The notes below the pieces were generated by a model that was not told where the DNA came from, did no database searches, and saw nothing but the letters and a program-made list of their open reading frames with translations. A DNA stretch of 13,146 bases from Clostridiales bacterium. Lineage in GTDB: Bacteria > Bacillota > Clostridia > Oscillospirales > CAG-272. The position numbers and the translations under genes were made by a program. Position 1 is the stretch's first letter; every line of letters starts with the position of its first letter. This document shows, piece after piece, positions 6,726 through 13,146 of this stretch. The stretch covers positions 1 through 13,146 of the forward strand of contig SFNW01000047.1 of NCBI GenBank assembly GCA_004554105.1, written 5' to 3'.

Positions 6726-9700
6726 TCACTTCGCATTCACCTTGTCAAAGCCGGAAATCTTCTTGCCGAGCGGCGTCTTGTTCACATTGATTGTATAGAC
6801 GGTATCGAGCGGTGCGGGATGTCCCGAACGGTTGCCGATTTCGACGCCGTCGGCGCTCACATAGTACGGCTCGATGAAGGAATTGCGCTTGGTCGAGGTG
6901 TCCTTGCCGAGGTAAGCGTGATAGCACGCCCACTTGGTCCCGTCGGCGTCGGTCATATAGGACGCGTGGCCGCAGCCGTTAACCGTGTCCGAGAGCGAGA
7001 AAACCGGCTCGGGATTTTTGACCCAGTTCTTCGCGTCAAGCGGGTCGCCGCCCGTGAATTTGAGGAAGCCGAGCTGATAGTAAATCGTCCAGTAGCCGCT
7101 GCCCGTGTACATCAGATAGACCTCGCCGTTGTCCCCGTAGACCGCCGCAGCGCCCTCGACGACCTTGGGATACCAGCTTCCGGGGCTTGCCGAGCTTTCG
7201 CCGTAGCCGCCCATCTCCCACTTGTATTCGGGTACGCAGATAACCGTCGGGTCGCCGACCATTGTCCACGGATTTTCAAATTTGACGATGTTGATGGTCT
7301 GGTGGAAGTCCGCCGTGCCGCGCGCCTCCTCGCTGACATAGGTCAGATAGGGCTTGCCGTCGATGCGGATAACCGAAGTGCCGCCGCAGAGCATATCGCG
7401 GTTGATTTCGGGGTGGTCGCGGAACACGACGCGGCGCGGCTTGTTGACCTCGCCGGTCACGGGGTCGCCCCAACGCCCGAGCAGATTGTCGCCGTCAAGA
7501 CACTTGACGACGTGCTGACGCTGGTTTGCCGTCGTGCCGTCGTCATAGGCAATGAACATATACCAGCCCGCGTTCTCCTTGCCGACGTCGGCTTCGGAGA
7601 AGTAGTGGATTTCGGGCGACCAGAGGTTTTGCCCCTCGGTCGGCTCCAAAATCGTGTACGCCGCCGCGGTCTTGAGGTCCGAAATATTGGCGGCTTTAAT
7701 CAGCCCGATTGTGGTCGCGCCGGTGCAGGTGTAATAATAGAAGCCGTCGTAATAGAAGATGTAGGGGTCGGCGTTGTTCTGCCGCAGATAGTTGGTAAAG
7801 GTCAGCGTGCCGCTCTCCTCTTTTTCGAGGTCGACCGTGCCCGACACGTTTAATACGCTTGTCATGTCGCCGCCGAACACCGCCGTGCCGCGCAAATCGG
7901 TGAGATGCGCATAAGAGCCGCCGTTTACATTCAGCGTAAAGCTGCCGTGCAATTTCGTGCCGAAGCCCTTGGCTGGCGCAACCGCGCCGTGTACCGTGCC
8001 GCCGTTCAGCGTCACGGTCGCATCGTAGTTGAGGTTGTAGCCCGCGCCGTCCTCCTCGTAGAGGACAAAGATGCCGCGGAGCAGCTCGCCGCCGTTGACC
8101 GTGATGTTAACGCTGCCCGCCGTGTTGCCGCGCGACGCGCCCGCAACATAGCCGTGAATCGTACCGCCGTTGATCGTCAGCGAGGAATGTACGCCGTGCG
8201 AAATCAGGCGCGTGGTGTTGTAGCCCGCACGAATGTTATACCAGTCGCCGCTGTTGACCGTCAGGCTCGTGGTGTACGAGGTGAGCAGAACATTGTGACC
8301 GCCGACGAGCGAAATATAGACCTCGTTGCCGCCCGTAAGTTCGGTGGAAACGTCTGCCCCGATTGTCAGCGGATAGCCCTTGGCGTAAATCGTCGAGCCG
8401 CCGCCCGCCTCAAAGTTGAGCGATTCAAGGAACGTCTCCCCGCCGAGCGAGAGCGTGCCGTTTATCGCAATCGCCGCGCCGCTTTCGCGATAGTCCGCCG
8501 CATAGTCTTTTGCGGTCAGCGTGACCTTGCCGCTCTGCGTCCGCACGGTGTAATTGCCGCCTACGGTATATTTGCCGCAGACGACGACCGTGCCGTCGCC
8601 GCCGAGCAGCGCAATCGCGTGGTTGAGGTCGCCGACGGGCGACGACGCGCTCTTGCCGCTTCCCTTGCCGCCGTCGGCAAGATAGATGAGGTTTGGGGTC
8701 GCCGTCGACGCGAATTTTCCGCGGAGCGCGTCGACAAGCGTCTGATTTGCCCCGTCCTCGGTCAGCAGTCTGCCGCGCGCGAGTTTTTCCGCAACCGTAA
8801 CGCTGCCGACTGCCGCCGCGCCGAGGTCAAGCACAACCTCGGCGGACTGTGCGCCGAGCGAAACGCCGCCGACGCTGCCGCCGCGCAGGCTGAGGCTCAG
8901 CGAATCGGCGGCACAGTTTGCCGCCGCCGTAATGCCGCCGACACTGCCGCCCTCAAGGGCAAGGCTGAGCGACAAGGCTTTGCCGCCGTCGTTCATAAGA
9001 ATGCGCTCGACGCTGCCGCCGCGCAGAACAAGCGAATGGCTGCCGCCGTTGCCGCTGCCGACCGTTACCGTGCCGACGTTGCCTGCGCTTACCGTGATTG
9101 CCGAGTGCGCGCCCGCGCCGGTCAAATCGAGTCTGCCGCCCGAAACGCGGACGCCCTCGCCGAGCGAAAGTACGCCGTCGCGCACGCAAAGATGCAGCCG
9201 CTCGGTCTGCGTCAGCGTGATGTTCTTCAGTGTAAGGTCGCCCGCAAAGCAGAGCGAAGCGCGACTGCCGAAGACAATTTCGCCGCCGTTTACGCCCTCA
9301 AGCGTGATTTCGCCGCCGAAGCTGCCGAGCTCCGCCGCAAGGTCGGAATAGCACTTGCTATTGACGACGATTCTGCCGCCGAAATCCTTCAAAAGTGCGA
9401 ACGCCTTGGAGAGCGAGCAGGGGTCGCTCGCGGTCAGACCGCCGCCGAACGCGCCGGTCGCGACATAGACGACCGCGAGATTTTCAAAGCGGTCGAAGTC
9501 TTTCTCAAACCGTGCAAGTTGTGCCTCAGTATAGCGCAGCGGGTTTGCGGCAAGCGTCTTTTGCGAGCCTGCCTGCGCGTCGAGCTTGCGCACGGCGTCC
9601 GAAGCATAGGAAACGCCGACGCCGCCGACATTGCCGCCCGCGAGCGTGACCGTCGCGTTGCCGACGACATTGTTGACATCAATCGAGCCTACGGTGCCGC

Positions 9701-10496
9701 CGTTTACCGTGACCGCCGCGTTGCCGTCGAGGCGCCGCGTGCCGTCGCCGCCCGCCGAAACCGTGGCGATGCTACCGCCGTTGACCGTAATTTCGGCACT
9801 GCCGGAATAGTGATTGTAGAGCGACCCGCCGTAAATGTCGCGTACCGAGCCGCCGTTTACCGTGATGTGCGCCGTGCCGGTGTAGGTCATGGTCGCGGCG
9901 CCTTTTGTGCGCGTAAAGCCGCACAGCTTATAGAACGAGCCGCTGTTGATTGTAATCTGCGAATCGAGGTCAGACGCGAGCGATGCGCTCGACGGCGTCT
10001 GATAGCCGCCGATGACAAAGGCGTATTTTTCGCCGTTTGTGACGGTCAGTCCGGTGTCAAAGGTCAGCGGATTGAACTGCGCCGCAAACATGACGAAATT
10101 GCCGAGCTCGATTTTCAAATCGCGGAAGACCGTCGGACCCGACAGGCGGTAATGCGTTTCGCCCGTCACATCGAAAATCAGCTTGCCGCCGTAATCCTTC
10201 GCGCCGTCCTTCGACGTGAGGACGATTTCGCCCGCGTGCGCGGGCTGCGTGTAGTGCTCCGTTACCGTATAGTCCGAGACGAGCACCACGCTGCCGCCGT
10301 CCTTGACCGCCGCGATTGCGGCGTCCATCGTGGCAAACGCCTCCGCCGCGCTTCTGCCGGAGTGCGCGTCGCTGCCCCCGCGCGCGTCGAGGTACACCGT
10401 ATTGCCCTCCGCCGCCGCGCAGACCGACGCCAAGAGTGCCGTTGCCGCGAGCAAGAAAATCAGGCAAACCGCAAAGCGGCATTTCGTCATTTTCAT
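6726..10496 (-). CDS. Large secreted three-module protein with C-terminal GH43-like glycosidase domain
   Basis: The product has 1256 residues from the ATG at 10496 (AGGAG with 8-base spacing); an in-frame ATG at 10523 lacks a usable site. Signal peptide about 1-29. Three similar modules follow, beginning near residues 32 (NTVYLDARGG), 339 (LAVVYVATGAFGGG) and 602 (NLIYLADGGKG). Each opens with a pattern like xVYLaxGG, Gly/Ser-rich, AFxxxxxAIxxxxxGGxVVV, followed by beta-strand repeats of the ITVNGGS/LTVNSGD type, probably a right-handed beta-helix. From about 896 to the end lies a GH43-like five-bladed propeller: NADPYIFYYDGFYYY (likely base Asp 910), LWSPEIHYF (959-966), PEYKWE, VVEGAAA (likely acid Glu 1114), LMYTGSGYWT, and GHASYMTDADG before YHAY. 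Members cleave arabinose-, xylose- or galactose-containing glycans. The usual pKa-modulating Asp seems absent. There is no anchor domain, so it may be released or held by the next-encoded surface proteins. Confidence 0.82.
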   Translation of the reverse strand: MKMTKCRFAVCLIFLLAATALLASVCAAAEGNTVYLDARGGSDAHSGRSAAEAFATMDAAIAAVKDGGSVVLVSDYTVTEHYTQPAHAGEIVLTSKDGAKDYGGKLIFDVTGETHYRLSGPTVFRDLKIELGNFVMFAAQFNPLTFDTGLTVTNGEKYAFVIGGYQTPSSASLASDLDSQITINSGSFYKLCGFTRTKGAATMTYTGTAHITVNGGSVRDIYGGSLYNHYSGSAEITVNGGSIATVSAGGDGTRRLDGNAAVTVNGGTVGSIDVNNVVGNATVTLAGGNVGGVGVSYASDAVRKLDAQAGSQKTLAANPLRYTEAQLARFEKDFDRFENLAVVYVATGAFGGGLTASDPCSLSKAFALLKDFGGRIVVNSKCYSDLAAELGSFGGEITLEGVNGGEIVFGSRASLCFAGDLTLKNITLTQTERLHLCVRDGVLSLGEGVRVSGGRLDLTGAGAHSAITVSAGNVGTVTVGSGNGGSHSLVLRGGSVERILMNDGGKALSLSLALEGGSVGGITAAANCAADSLSLSLRGGSVGGVSLGAQSAEVVLDLGAAAVGSVTVAEKLARGRLLTEDGANQTLVDALRGKFASTATPNLIYLADGGKGSGKSASSPVGDLNHAIALLGGDGTVVVCGKYTVGGNYTVRTQSGKVTLTAKDYAADYRESGAAIAINGTLSLGGETFLESLNFEAGGGSTIYAKGYPLTIGADVSTELTGGNEVYISLVGGHNVLLTSYTTSLTVNSGDWYNIRAGYNTTRLISHGVHSSLTINGGTIHGYVAGASRGNTAGSVNITVNGGELLRGIFVLYEEDGAGYNLNYDATVTLNGGTVHGAVAPAKGFGTKLHGSFTLNVNGGSYAHLTDLRGTAVFGGDMTSVLNVSGTVDLEKEESGTLTFTNYLRQNNADPYIFYYDGFYYYTCTGATTIGLIKAANISDLKTAAAYTILEPTEGQNLWSPEIHYFSEADVGKENAGWYMFIAYDDGTTANQRQHVVKCLDGDNLLGRWGDPVTGEVNKPRRVVFRDHPEINRDMLCGGTSVIRIDGKPYLTYVSEEARGTADFHQTINIVKFENPWTMVGDPTVICVPEYKWEMGGYGESSASPGSWYPKVVEGAAAVYGDNGEVYLMYTGSGYWTIYYQLGFLKFTGGDPLDAKNWVKNPEPVFSLSDTVNGCGHASYMTDADGTKWACYHAYLGKDTSTKRNSFIEPYYVSADGVEIGNRSGHPAPLDTVYTINVNKTPLGKKISGFDKVNAK
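7824..10403 (-). repeat. Three tandem, diverged protein modules within the GH43-like gene
   Basis: Module boundaries estimated from the recurring opening motif are 9486-10403, 8694-9485 and 7824-8693. Each starts with a YL/YVAxGG strand, a Gly/Ser loop, a helix with AI/AF spacing and GGxVVV, and continues into GG[ST]V/NGG[ST] beta-turn repeats. The similarity is at protein level and weak at DNA level, so this is an old internal duplication. The middle module is the most diverged, with RGGSVxGIxL-like units replacing TVNGGSV. Confidence 0.6.
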
Positions 10497-10630
10497 TCTG
10501 TCGACTCCTTTCCGTTGAGACACGGGAGTTGTTTTTTGCTGTCCTGCCGACGCGATGCCGCGCCGACCGCCCGCTTTGCGCGGGTTGTCCGAAAAGCGGC
10601 GGCAAGCCGCGCCGTTTTATGTTCGTTTTC
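10497..10630 (-). other. Leader of the four-gene operon with hairpins
   Basis: About 130 bases lie between the predicted start of transcription and the GH43 ATG. A hairpin with stem 10570-10574/10580-10584 (CCCGC/GCGGG) is clear. A second GC-rich stem with flanking AAAA/TTTT (about 10592-10617) looks like a weak attenuator, but its pairing is imperfect and its U-run short. I see no leader peptide or known riboswitch. Confidence 0.3.
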
Positions 10631-10660
10631 AGTATAACAAACACGCGCGCCTGTTTTCAA
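10631..10660 (-). promoter_or_regulatory. Promoter of the GH43/GLUG/SBP operon
   Basis: On the minus strand TTGAAA (10655-10660) and TATACT (10631-10636) are 18 bases apart. The spacing and five-of-six -10 match make a credible sigma-A promoter, about 135 bases before the first gene. It lies after the terminator of the upstream gene, so the operon can be controlled on its own. A candidate AraC-type site abuts its upstream side. Confidence 0.6.
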
Positions 10661-10668
10661 TGATAATT

Positions 10669-10701
10669 TTGACCCATTTTTATAAAAAGCGATACTGATT
10701 T
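10669..10701. promoter_or_regulatory. Candidate AraC-type regulator site upstream of the operon promoter
   Basis: GCGATACTGATTT (10689-10701) matches the GYGAYACT motif found twice in front of the AraC gene at 11788-11820. A weaker half-site, TTGACCCATTTTT, begins exactly 20 bp away at 10669. The pair lies 9 to 41 bp upstream of the operon's -35 box, the usual position for an activator of the AraC family, but it is read on the strand opposite to the operon. Inferred from motif sharing only. Confidence 0.35.
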
Positions 10702-10723
10702 CCCAAAAGCCGCGGCAGACGGA

Positions 10724-10769
10724 CAAAAAAACGGAAAGCCCCGTCTTGCGAAGCCGCAAAAACGGGGCT
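10724..10769 (-). terminator. Rho-independent terminator after the dehydroquinase-like gene
   Basis: AGCCCCGT (10737-10744) pairs with ACGGGGCT (10762-10769), and the loop contains a further TTGCG/CGCAA pairing. Read leftward the stem is followed within a few bases by seven T residues (10725-10731 as A on the plus strand). It lies about 48 bases past the end of the 10818-11603 gene and separates that gene from the operon downstream. Confidence 0.8.
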
Positions 10770-10817
10770 GCCGCGCCGGGCACGGCAAAGAGAGAGAATA
10801 AAGAGAGAATAGGCAAA

Positions 10818-11603
10818 TTAAAGGTCGAGCGGTCGGTTCGGCAGAATGTCGAGGTTTTCCACGACATTGTGCATCGCACGCAGAAGCGGCTGCTCCCGCG
10901 AAGAAAACGTGTCGTAACTCTGGACACACAGCCACCAGCAAACGCCGAAATACGGTCCGAGCGTGCGGTGCAGTTTGCAGTAGCGTCCGCCCGAAAGGAA
11001 GAGGAACGGGACCTTCAGCTCGCGCTTCAGCGTCTGAATCGTCTTGAAATTCGCCATCAGTTCTTCCTCGGTGTCCGAGCCGGTGACAAATTTGACGATG
11101 TCCGCGCCGCGGCTCTGCTGCTTGAGCGCGATGTCCAACACCTGCTCCTCGGGGAGGAAATGCAGGATATGCGAGGACATCAGCACCTCGCCGCCCTTTT
11201 CGTGAATGTCGTCAATCAGCTTTTTCTGCCTGTCGACCGCCGTCGGATTTTCGGTCAGCTCGCCGGGCGTGGGGTCGAAGGTGTCGCCCGGAATGTCGAG
11301 CAGCGTCGCGCCGCAGCGCAGTGCCAGCATCAGCTGCTCGTGGCGTTCGTCGTCGGACATCTCGTGATTGTACGCGCCACGGTAGTTGGTGATATAGAGC
11401 GGACGGTCGCCGAGATAGGCGAACATCTTTTTCAGCGTCTCCTCGTTGCGGAATTCGGGGCGCAGCCGCTCCATCTGCATACCGAACGCGTCCGCGCCGT
11501 CGTAGGTCGCGTTGCGCACATTGGTCACAAACTGCGTCGGCGTCTCGACGATAATCATATCGACGAGCGGCGGACGTTTATATCCTAAAAATGTCGGTTT
11601 CAT
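10818..11603 (-). CDS. Type I 3-dehydroquinate dehydratase-like TIM-barrel protein
   Basis: The product has 261 residues, close to the usual 225-255 of the DHquinase_I family. GGAGG with 7-base spacing sets the start at 11603. Residues matching the active site of E. coli AroD can be placed: His145 in LMSSHILHF, the Schiff-base Lys171 in ADIVKFVTG, Arg213 in LHRTLG, and Ser234/Gln238 in FSSREQ. Arg75 fits the second substrate-binding arginine. The EWR motif (Glu46, Arg48) and the His partner Glu86 of AroD are not conserved (GMQ and an Asn). The fold and lysine chemistry therefore look intact while the substrate may differ from 3-dehydroquinate. No other shikimate gene is near; the neighbours are an AraC regulator and a glycan operon, which suggests a catabolic role (inference). 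It has its own promoter and terminator. Confidence 0.8.
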   Translation of the reverse strand: MKPTFLGYKRPPLVDMIIVETPTQFVTNVRNATYDGADAFGMQMERLRPEFRNEETLKKMFAYLGDRPLYITNYRGAYNHEMSDDERHEQLMLALRCGATLLDIPGDTFDPTPGELTENPTAVDRQKKLIDDIHEKGGEVLMSSHILHFLPEEQVLDIALKQQSRGADIVKFVTGSDTEEELMANFKTIQTLKRELKVPFLFLSGGRYCKLHRTLGPYFGVCWWLCVQSYDTFSSREQPLLRAMHNVVENLDILPNRPLDL

Positions 11604-11653
11604 GGTTCTACCTCCGGGTCAATCGGCGCAAGATTGCGTCTGCTTTTATCTGC

Positions 11654-11681
11654 ATTCTACCATTTCGGCGCGACAAGTCAA
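11654..11681 (-). promoter_or_regulatory. Promoter of the dehydroquinase-like gene
   Basis: On the minus strand TTGACT (11676-11681) and TAGAAT (11654-11659) are 16 bases apart, and TGG just before the -10 box makes it an extended -10 type. The gene starts about 50 bases downstream at 11603. Confidence 0.7.
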
Positions 11682-11787
11682 TGCAAAACCCGCTGCAAAG
11701 CTTACAGCCGATTTCGGGTTTACGCCGCTTTCGCGCCGTGTTACGATATAAGTGTAGCATTCCGCAGTCTGCGCCGCAATGGGAAAA

Positions 11788-11820
11788 GCGACACTGTTTT
11801 GCAAAACGTGATACTTTTTC
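11788..11820 (+). promoter_or_regulatory. Candidate AraC-type operator: direct half-sites around a palindrome
   Basis: GCGACACTGTTTT (11788-11800) and GTGATACTTTTTC (11808-11820) are direct repeats matching at 9 of 13 positions with starts 20 bp apart, about two helical turns, as is common for AraC-family half-sites. A perfect 12-bp palindrome, GTTTTGCAAAAC (11796-11807), overlaps the first repeat and fills the gap between the two. The site is about 32 bp before the -35 box of the regulator's own gene. The rest of the 11604-11922 gap holds the two divergent promoters and nothing else I recognise. Confidence 0.4.
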
Positions 11821-11851
11821 GGTCGTTTTGGAAAAACTCTATTGCGCCCGC

Positions 11852-11880
11852 TTGACGAAAATGATATAAAAAATGATACA
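11852..11880 (+). promoter_or_regulatory. Weak promoter for the AraC-type gene
   Basis: TTGACG (11852-11857) and GATACA (11875-11880) are 17 bases apart. The -35 match is good and the -10 poor, as expected for a promoter that needs an activator. The gene starts 42 bases further on. Confidence 0.4.
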
Positions 11881-11922
11881 AGACGTGCAAAATAAAAAGC
11901 AGCCGGTGAAAGGAGTATCGCC

Positions 11923-13146
11923 ATGGAATCGATTGAAAAACTGGTCGTGACCGCGTTTGCGGACGTACTCACGGTCGTCAACCCCCGCTTTGAGGGCAGG
12001 CGCAGAGTCAATCGGCGCGCGCACGCGCTCTGCTTTGCCAAAAGCGGCAAGATGATCTACTACCATAACGGCAAAACATTCGTTTCCGACCGGAATCACG
12101 TCCTCATTCTGCCGAAAGGCGCAACCTACGATTCGTCCTGCGTCGAGGCGGGCGAGTTCCCGATTATCAACTTCTATACGACCGACGCTTTTGCCCCGAA
12201 GGAGTTTATCAGTTTCGACACAACAAGCACCGAGGCGTATATGGCGGAGTTCCAGAAAATCGAAAAGGTCTCGCTCATCAAGCCGCCAAACGAGTTTTTG
12301 AGCAATATGAAAACCTTCTACGGCATTTTGAACCGCCTGTACAAAGAATACCTGCACGCGAGCGAGGGCAAGAGCTACGACGTCATCAAGCCCGCCGTTC
12401 ACTATCTCGAGGACCACTTCACCGACCCCGATCTGACCAACCGCCTGCTCGCCGAAAAGGCGCTCATCAGCGAGGCCGAGTATCAAAACCGCACCATCCC
12501 CTATACCGACGATGAATCCTTTTTTGACGATGGATGGAATGACACAGAGGAGCACTTCCTTACGCCAAACATCGTATTTTTAGAGCTGGATAGTGCCAAT
12601 CAATCAAGCGGTTGGAACAGGGACGCATATCGCCTGGAGAAAAAACTGCTAGAATACTGCAAGGGGCGGGAACTATCGCTCAACCAATGCTATACCTTCA
12701 AAACGGACAGGCATCACCTGATATTCATGTCCGTGCAGGAGGAGCAGGACGATTGGGAAAAGCCGTACGCCTATATCATGTACATAGATATCGGGCCCAT
12801 CACCCGCTATATCGTGACGCTGAACTGGGCGTTCTTTGGGGTGCTGCTGGCGATCTCCTCCGTCATGTGTCTGCTGGGGTTCCGATTTGGCCGTGATATT
12901 GAGAAGGAGGCGGAGCGGCAGCAGACCTTCTTCCAGAATGCCTCACACGAGCTGAAAACGCCGCTTATGGCGATACAGGGCTATGCGGAGGGCATACAGG
13001 CGGGCGTCATGGACACGGACAGCGCGGCAGAGGTGATCTTGGCGGAGAGCGACCGCATGACGGAGCTGGTGGAGGAGCTCTTGGACATCTCGAAAATCGA
13101 TATGGGGCGGCAGCAGCTTGCCCTTTCCGAAACGGATATTCGGGAA
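11923..13146 (+). CDS. AraC-type regulator N-terminus joined in frame to a sensor histidine kinase (chimeric, open at edge)
   Basis: One frame runs 408 codons from the ATG at 11923 (AAAGGAG, 7-base spacing) to the window edge. Residues 1-about 130 are a cupin-like AraC sensor domain (FAKSGKMIYYHNGK, HVLILPKGATY). About 150-187 (YDVIKPAVHYLEDHF, LTNRLLAEKALISEAEY) is the linker helix and first half of the AraC helix-turn-helix, which should continue with an FRRLFK-like stretch. Instead, from about residue 188 the protein becomes a sensor-kinase ectodomain, a membrane helix (297-320) and a DHp domain with phosphoacceptor His342 in NASHELKTP. No kinase TM1 and no complete DNA-binding domain are present. 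Ile codon ATA is absent before the joint and appears at least four times after it. The AraC part would be the natural activator of the neighbouring operon; as drawn, the product is unlikely to work in either role. Confidence 0.8.
   Translation, partial: MESIEKLVVTAFADVLTVVNPRFEGRRRVNRRAHALCFAKSGKMIYYHNGKTFVSDRNHVLILPKGATYDSSCVEAGEFPIINFYTTDAFAPKEFISFDTTSTEAYMAEFQKIEKVSLIKPPNEFLSNMKTFYGILNRLYKEYLHASEGKSYDVIKPAVHYLEDHFTDPDLTNRLLAEKALISEAEYQNRTIPYTDDESFFDDGWNDTEEHFLTPNIVFLELDSANQSSGWNRDAYRLEKKLLEYCKGRELSLNQCYTFKTDRHHLIFMSVQEEQDDWEKPYAYIMYIDIGPITRYIVTLNWAFFGVLLAISSVMCLLGFRFGRDIEKEAERQQTFFQNASHELKTPLMAIQGYAEGIQAGVMDTDSAAEVILAESDRMTELVEELLDISKIDMGRQQLALSETDIRE
12484..13146 (+). other. Histidine kinase segment of the chimeric frame, 5' part missing, 3' part beyond window
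   Basis: This segment encodes an extracytoplasmic sensor remnant (FFDDGWNDTEEHFL, then YIMYIDIGPITRY), one membrane helix, and a HisKA/DHp region through VEELLDISKIDMG. Classical two-component kinases of this type begin with a membrane helix before the sensor region; that helix is missing here. Without it the sensor region would lie in the cytoplasm, which argues against a working fusion. The ATPase domain would be beyond 13146. Genome of origin uncertain. Confidence 0.7.

Noticed and set aside
7905..10637. A 910-codon open frame on the plus strand opposite the GH43-like gene
   Set aside because: It has no ribosome binding site or recognisable domain, is Arg/Ala-rich, and is antisense to a gene with signal peptide, repeats and GH43 motifs. 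GC-rich codon bias on one strand removes stop codons from the other.
10669..10676. TTGACC as a -35 box for the operon promoter or a rightward promoter
   Set aside because: It reads on the plus strand with no -10 box at 16-18 bases and no gene to serve there; it fits better as a weak half-site.
11839..12555. A 238-codon minus-strand frame across the AraC region
   Set aside because: The plus strand has a good ribosome binding site and a recognisable AraC sensor domain; the minus frame also crosses the chimeric joint without any domain.

Overview
The window looks like a chromosomal or metagenome-assembled piece of an anaerobic Clostridia genome, probably a gut Oscillospirales/Ruminococcaceae-type organism (inference). 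The grounds are AGGAG-type ribosome binding sites, S-layer homology (SLH) domains, a lipoprotein solute-binding protein, an AraC regulator of the kind that sits beside Gram-positive glycan-use loci, and GC-rich coding with strong third-position bias. No RNA operon, CRISPR array, insertion sequence or tRNA was seen.

Left part (1-1386): a secreted protein with three N-terminal SLH repeats runs off the left edge on the minus strand, behind a near-consensus promoter (685-713). A 387-base non-coding gap holds a second, almost identical leftward promoter (929-957). Downstream of it lies a stretch that can fold into several nested stems, a candidate small or leader RNA. A small XRE-family repressor gene (997-1242, plus) follows; a perfect 9-bp inverted repeat just before it overlaps the -35 box of the leftward promoter. 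A strong bidirectional terminator (1318-1364) closes this part.

Central operon (10496 down to 1387, minus): four closely spaced genes (gaps of 23, 33 and 27 bases), each with its own ribosome binding site and export signal. In order they encode (1) a 1256-residue secreted protein with three repeated beta-rich modules and a C-terminal GH43-like glycosidase propeller; (2) a GLUG-repeat protein with three C-terminal SLH domains; (3) a paralogue of the same GLUG ectodomain with an Ala/Thr/Glu-rich stalk and a C-terminal membrane anchor; (4) a lipoprotein extracellular solute-binding protein with no permease beside it. Together they read as a surface glycan-capture, cleavage and delivery unit, probably for an arabinose- or xylose-containing or related glycan (inference). 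For three of the four genes the first in-frame ATG is not the best start; Shine-Dalgarno spacing gives shorter starts at 10496, 6702 and 4668.

Right part (10524-13146): upstream of the operon, and separated from it by a terminator, is a type I dehydroquinase-like gene (10818-11603, minus). It is divergent from an AraC-type regulator gene starting at 11923 (plus). A short motif, GYGAYACT, occurs upstream of both the regulator gene and the operon promoter and is a candidate shared operator. The regulator frame does not end as an AraC protein: about 187 codons in, in the middle of the first DNA-binding helix-turn-helix, it continues in frame into a membrane sensor histidine kinase lacking its first membrane helix. 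This is either an assembly chimera or a real recombination joint, and nothing right of about 12484 should be assumed to belong to this locus until that is settled.
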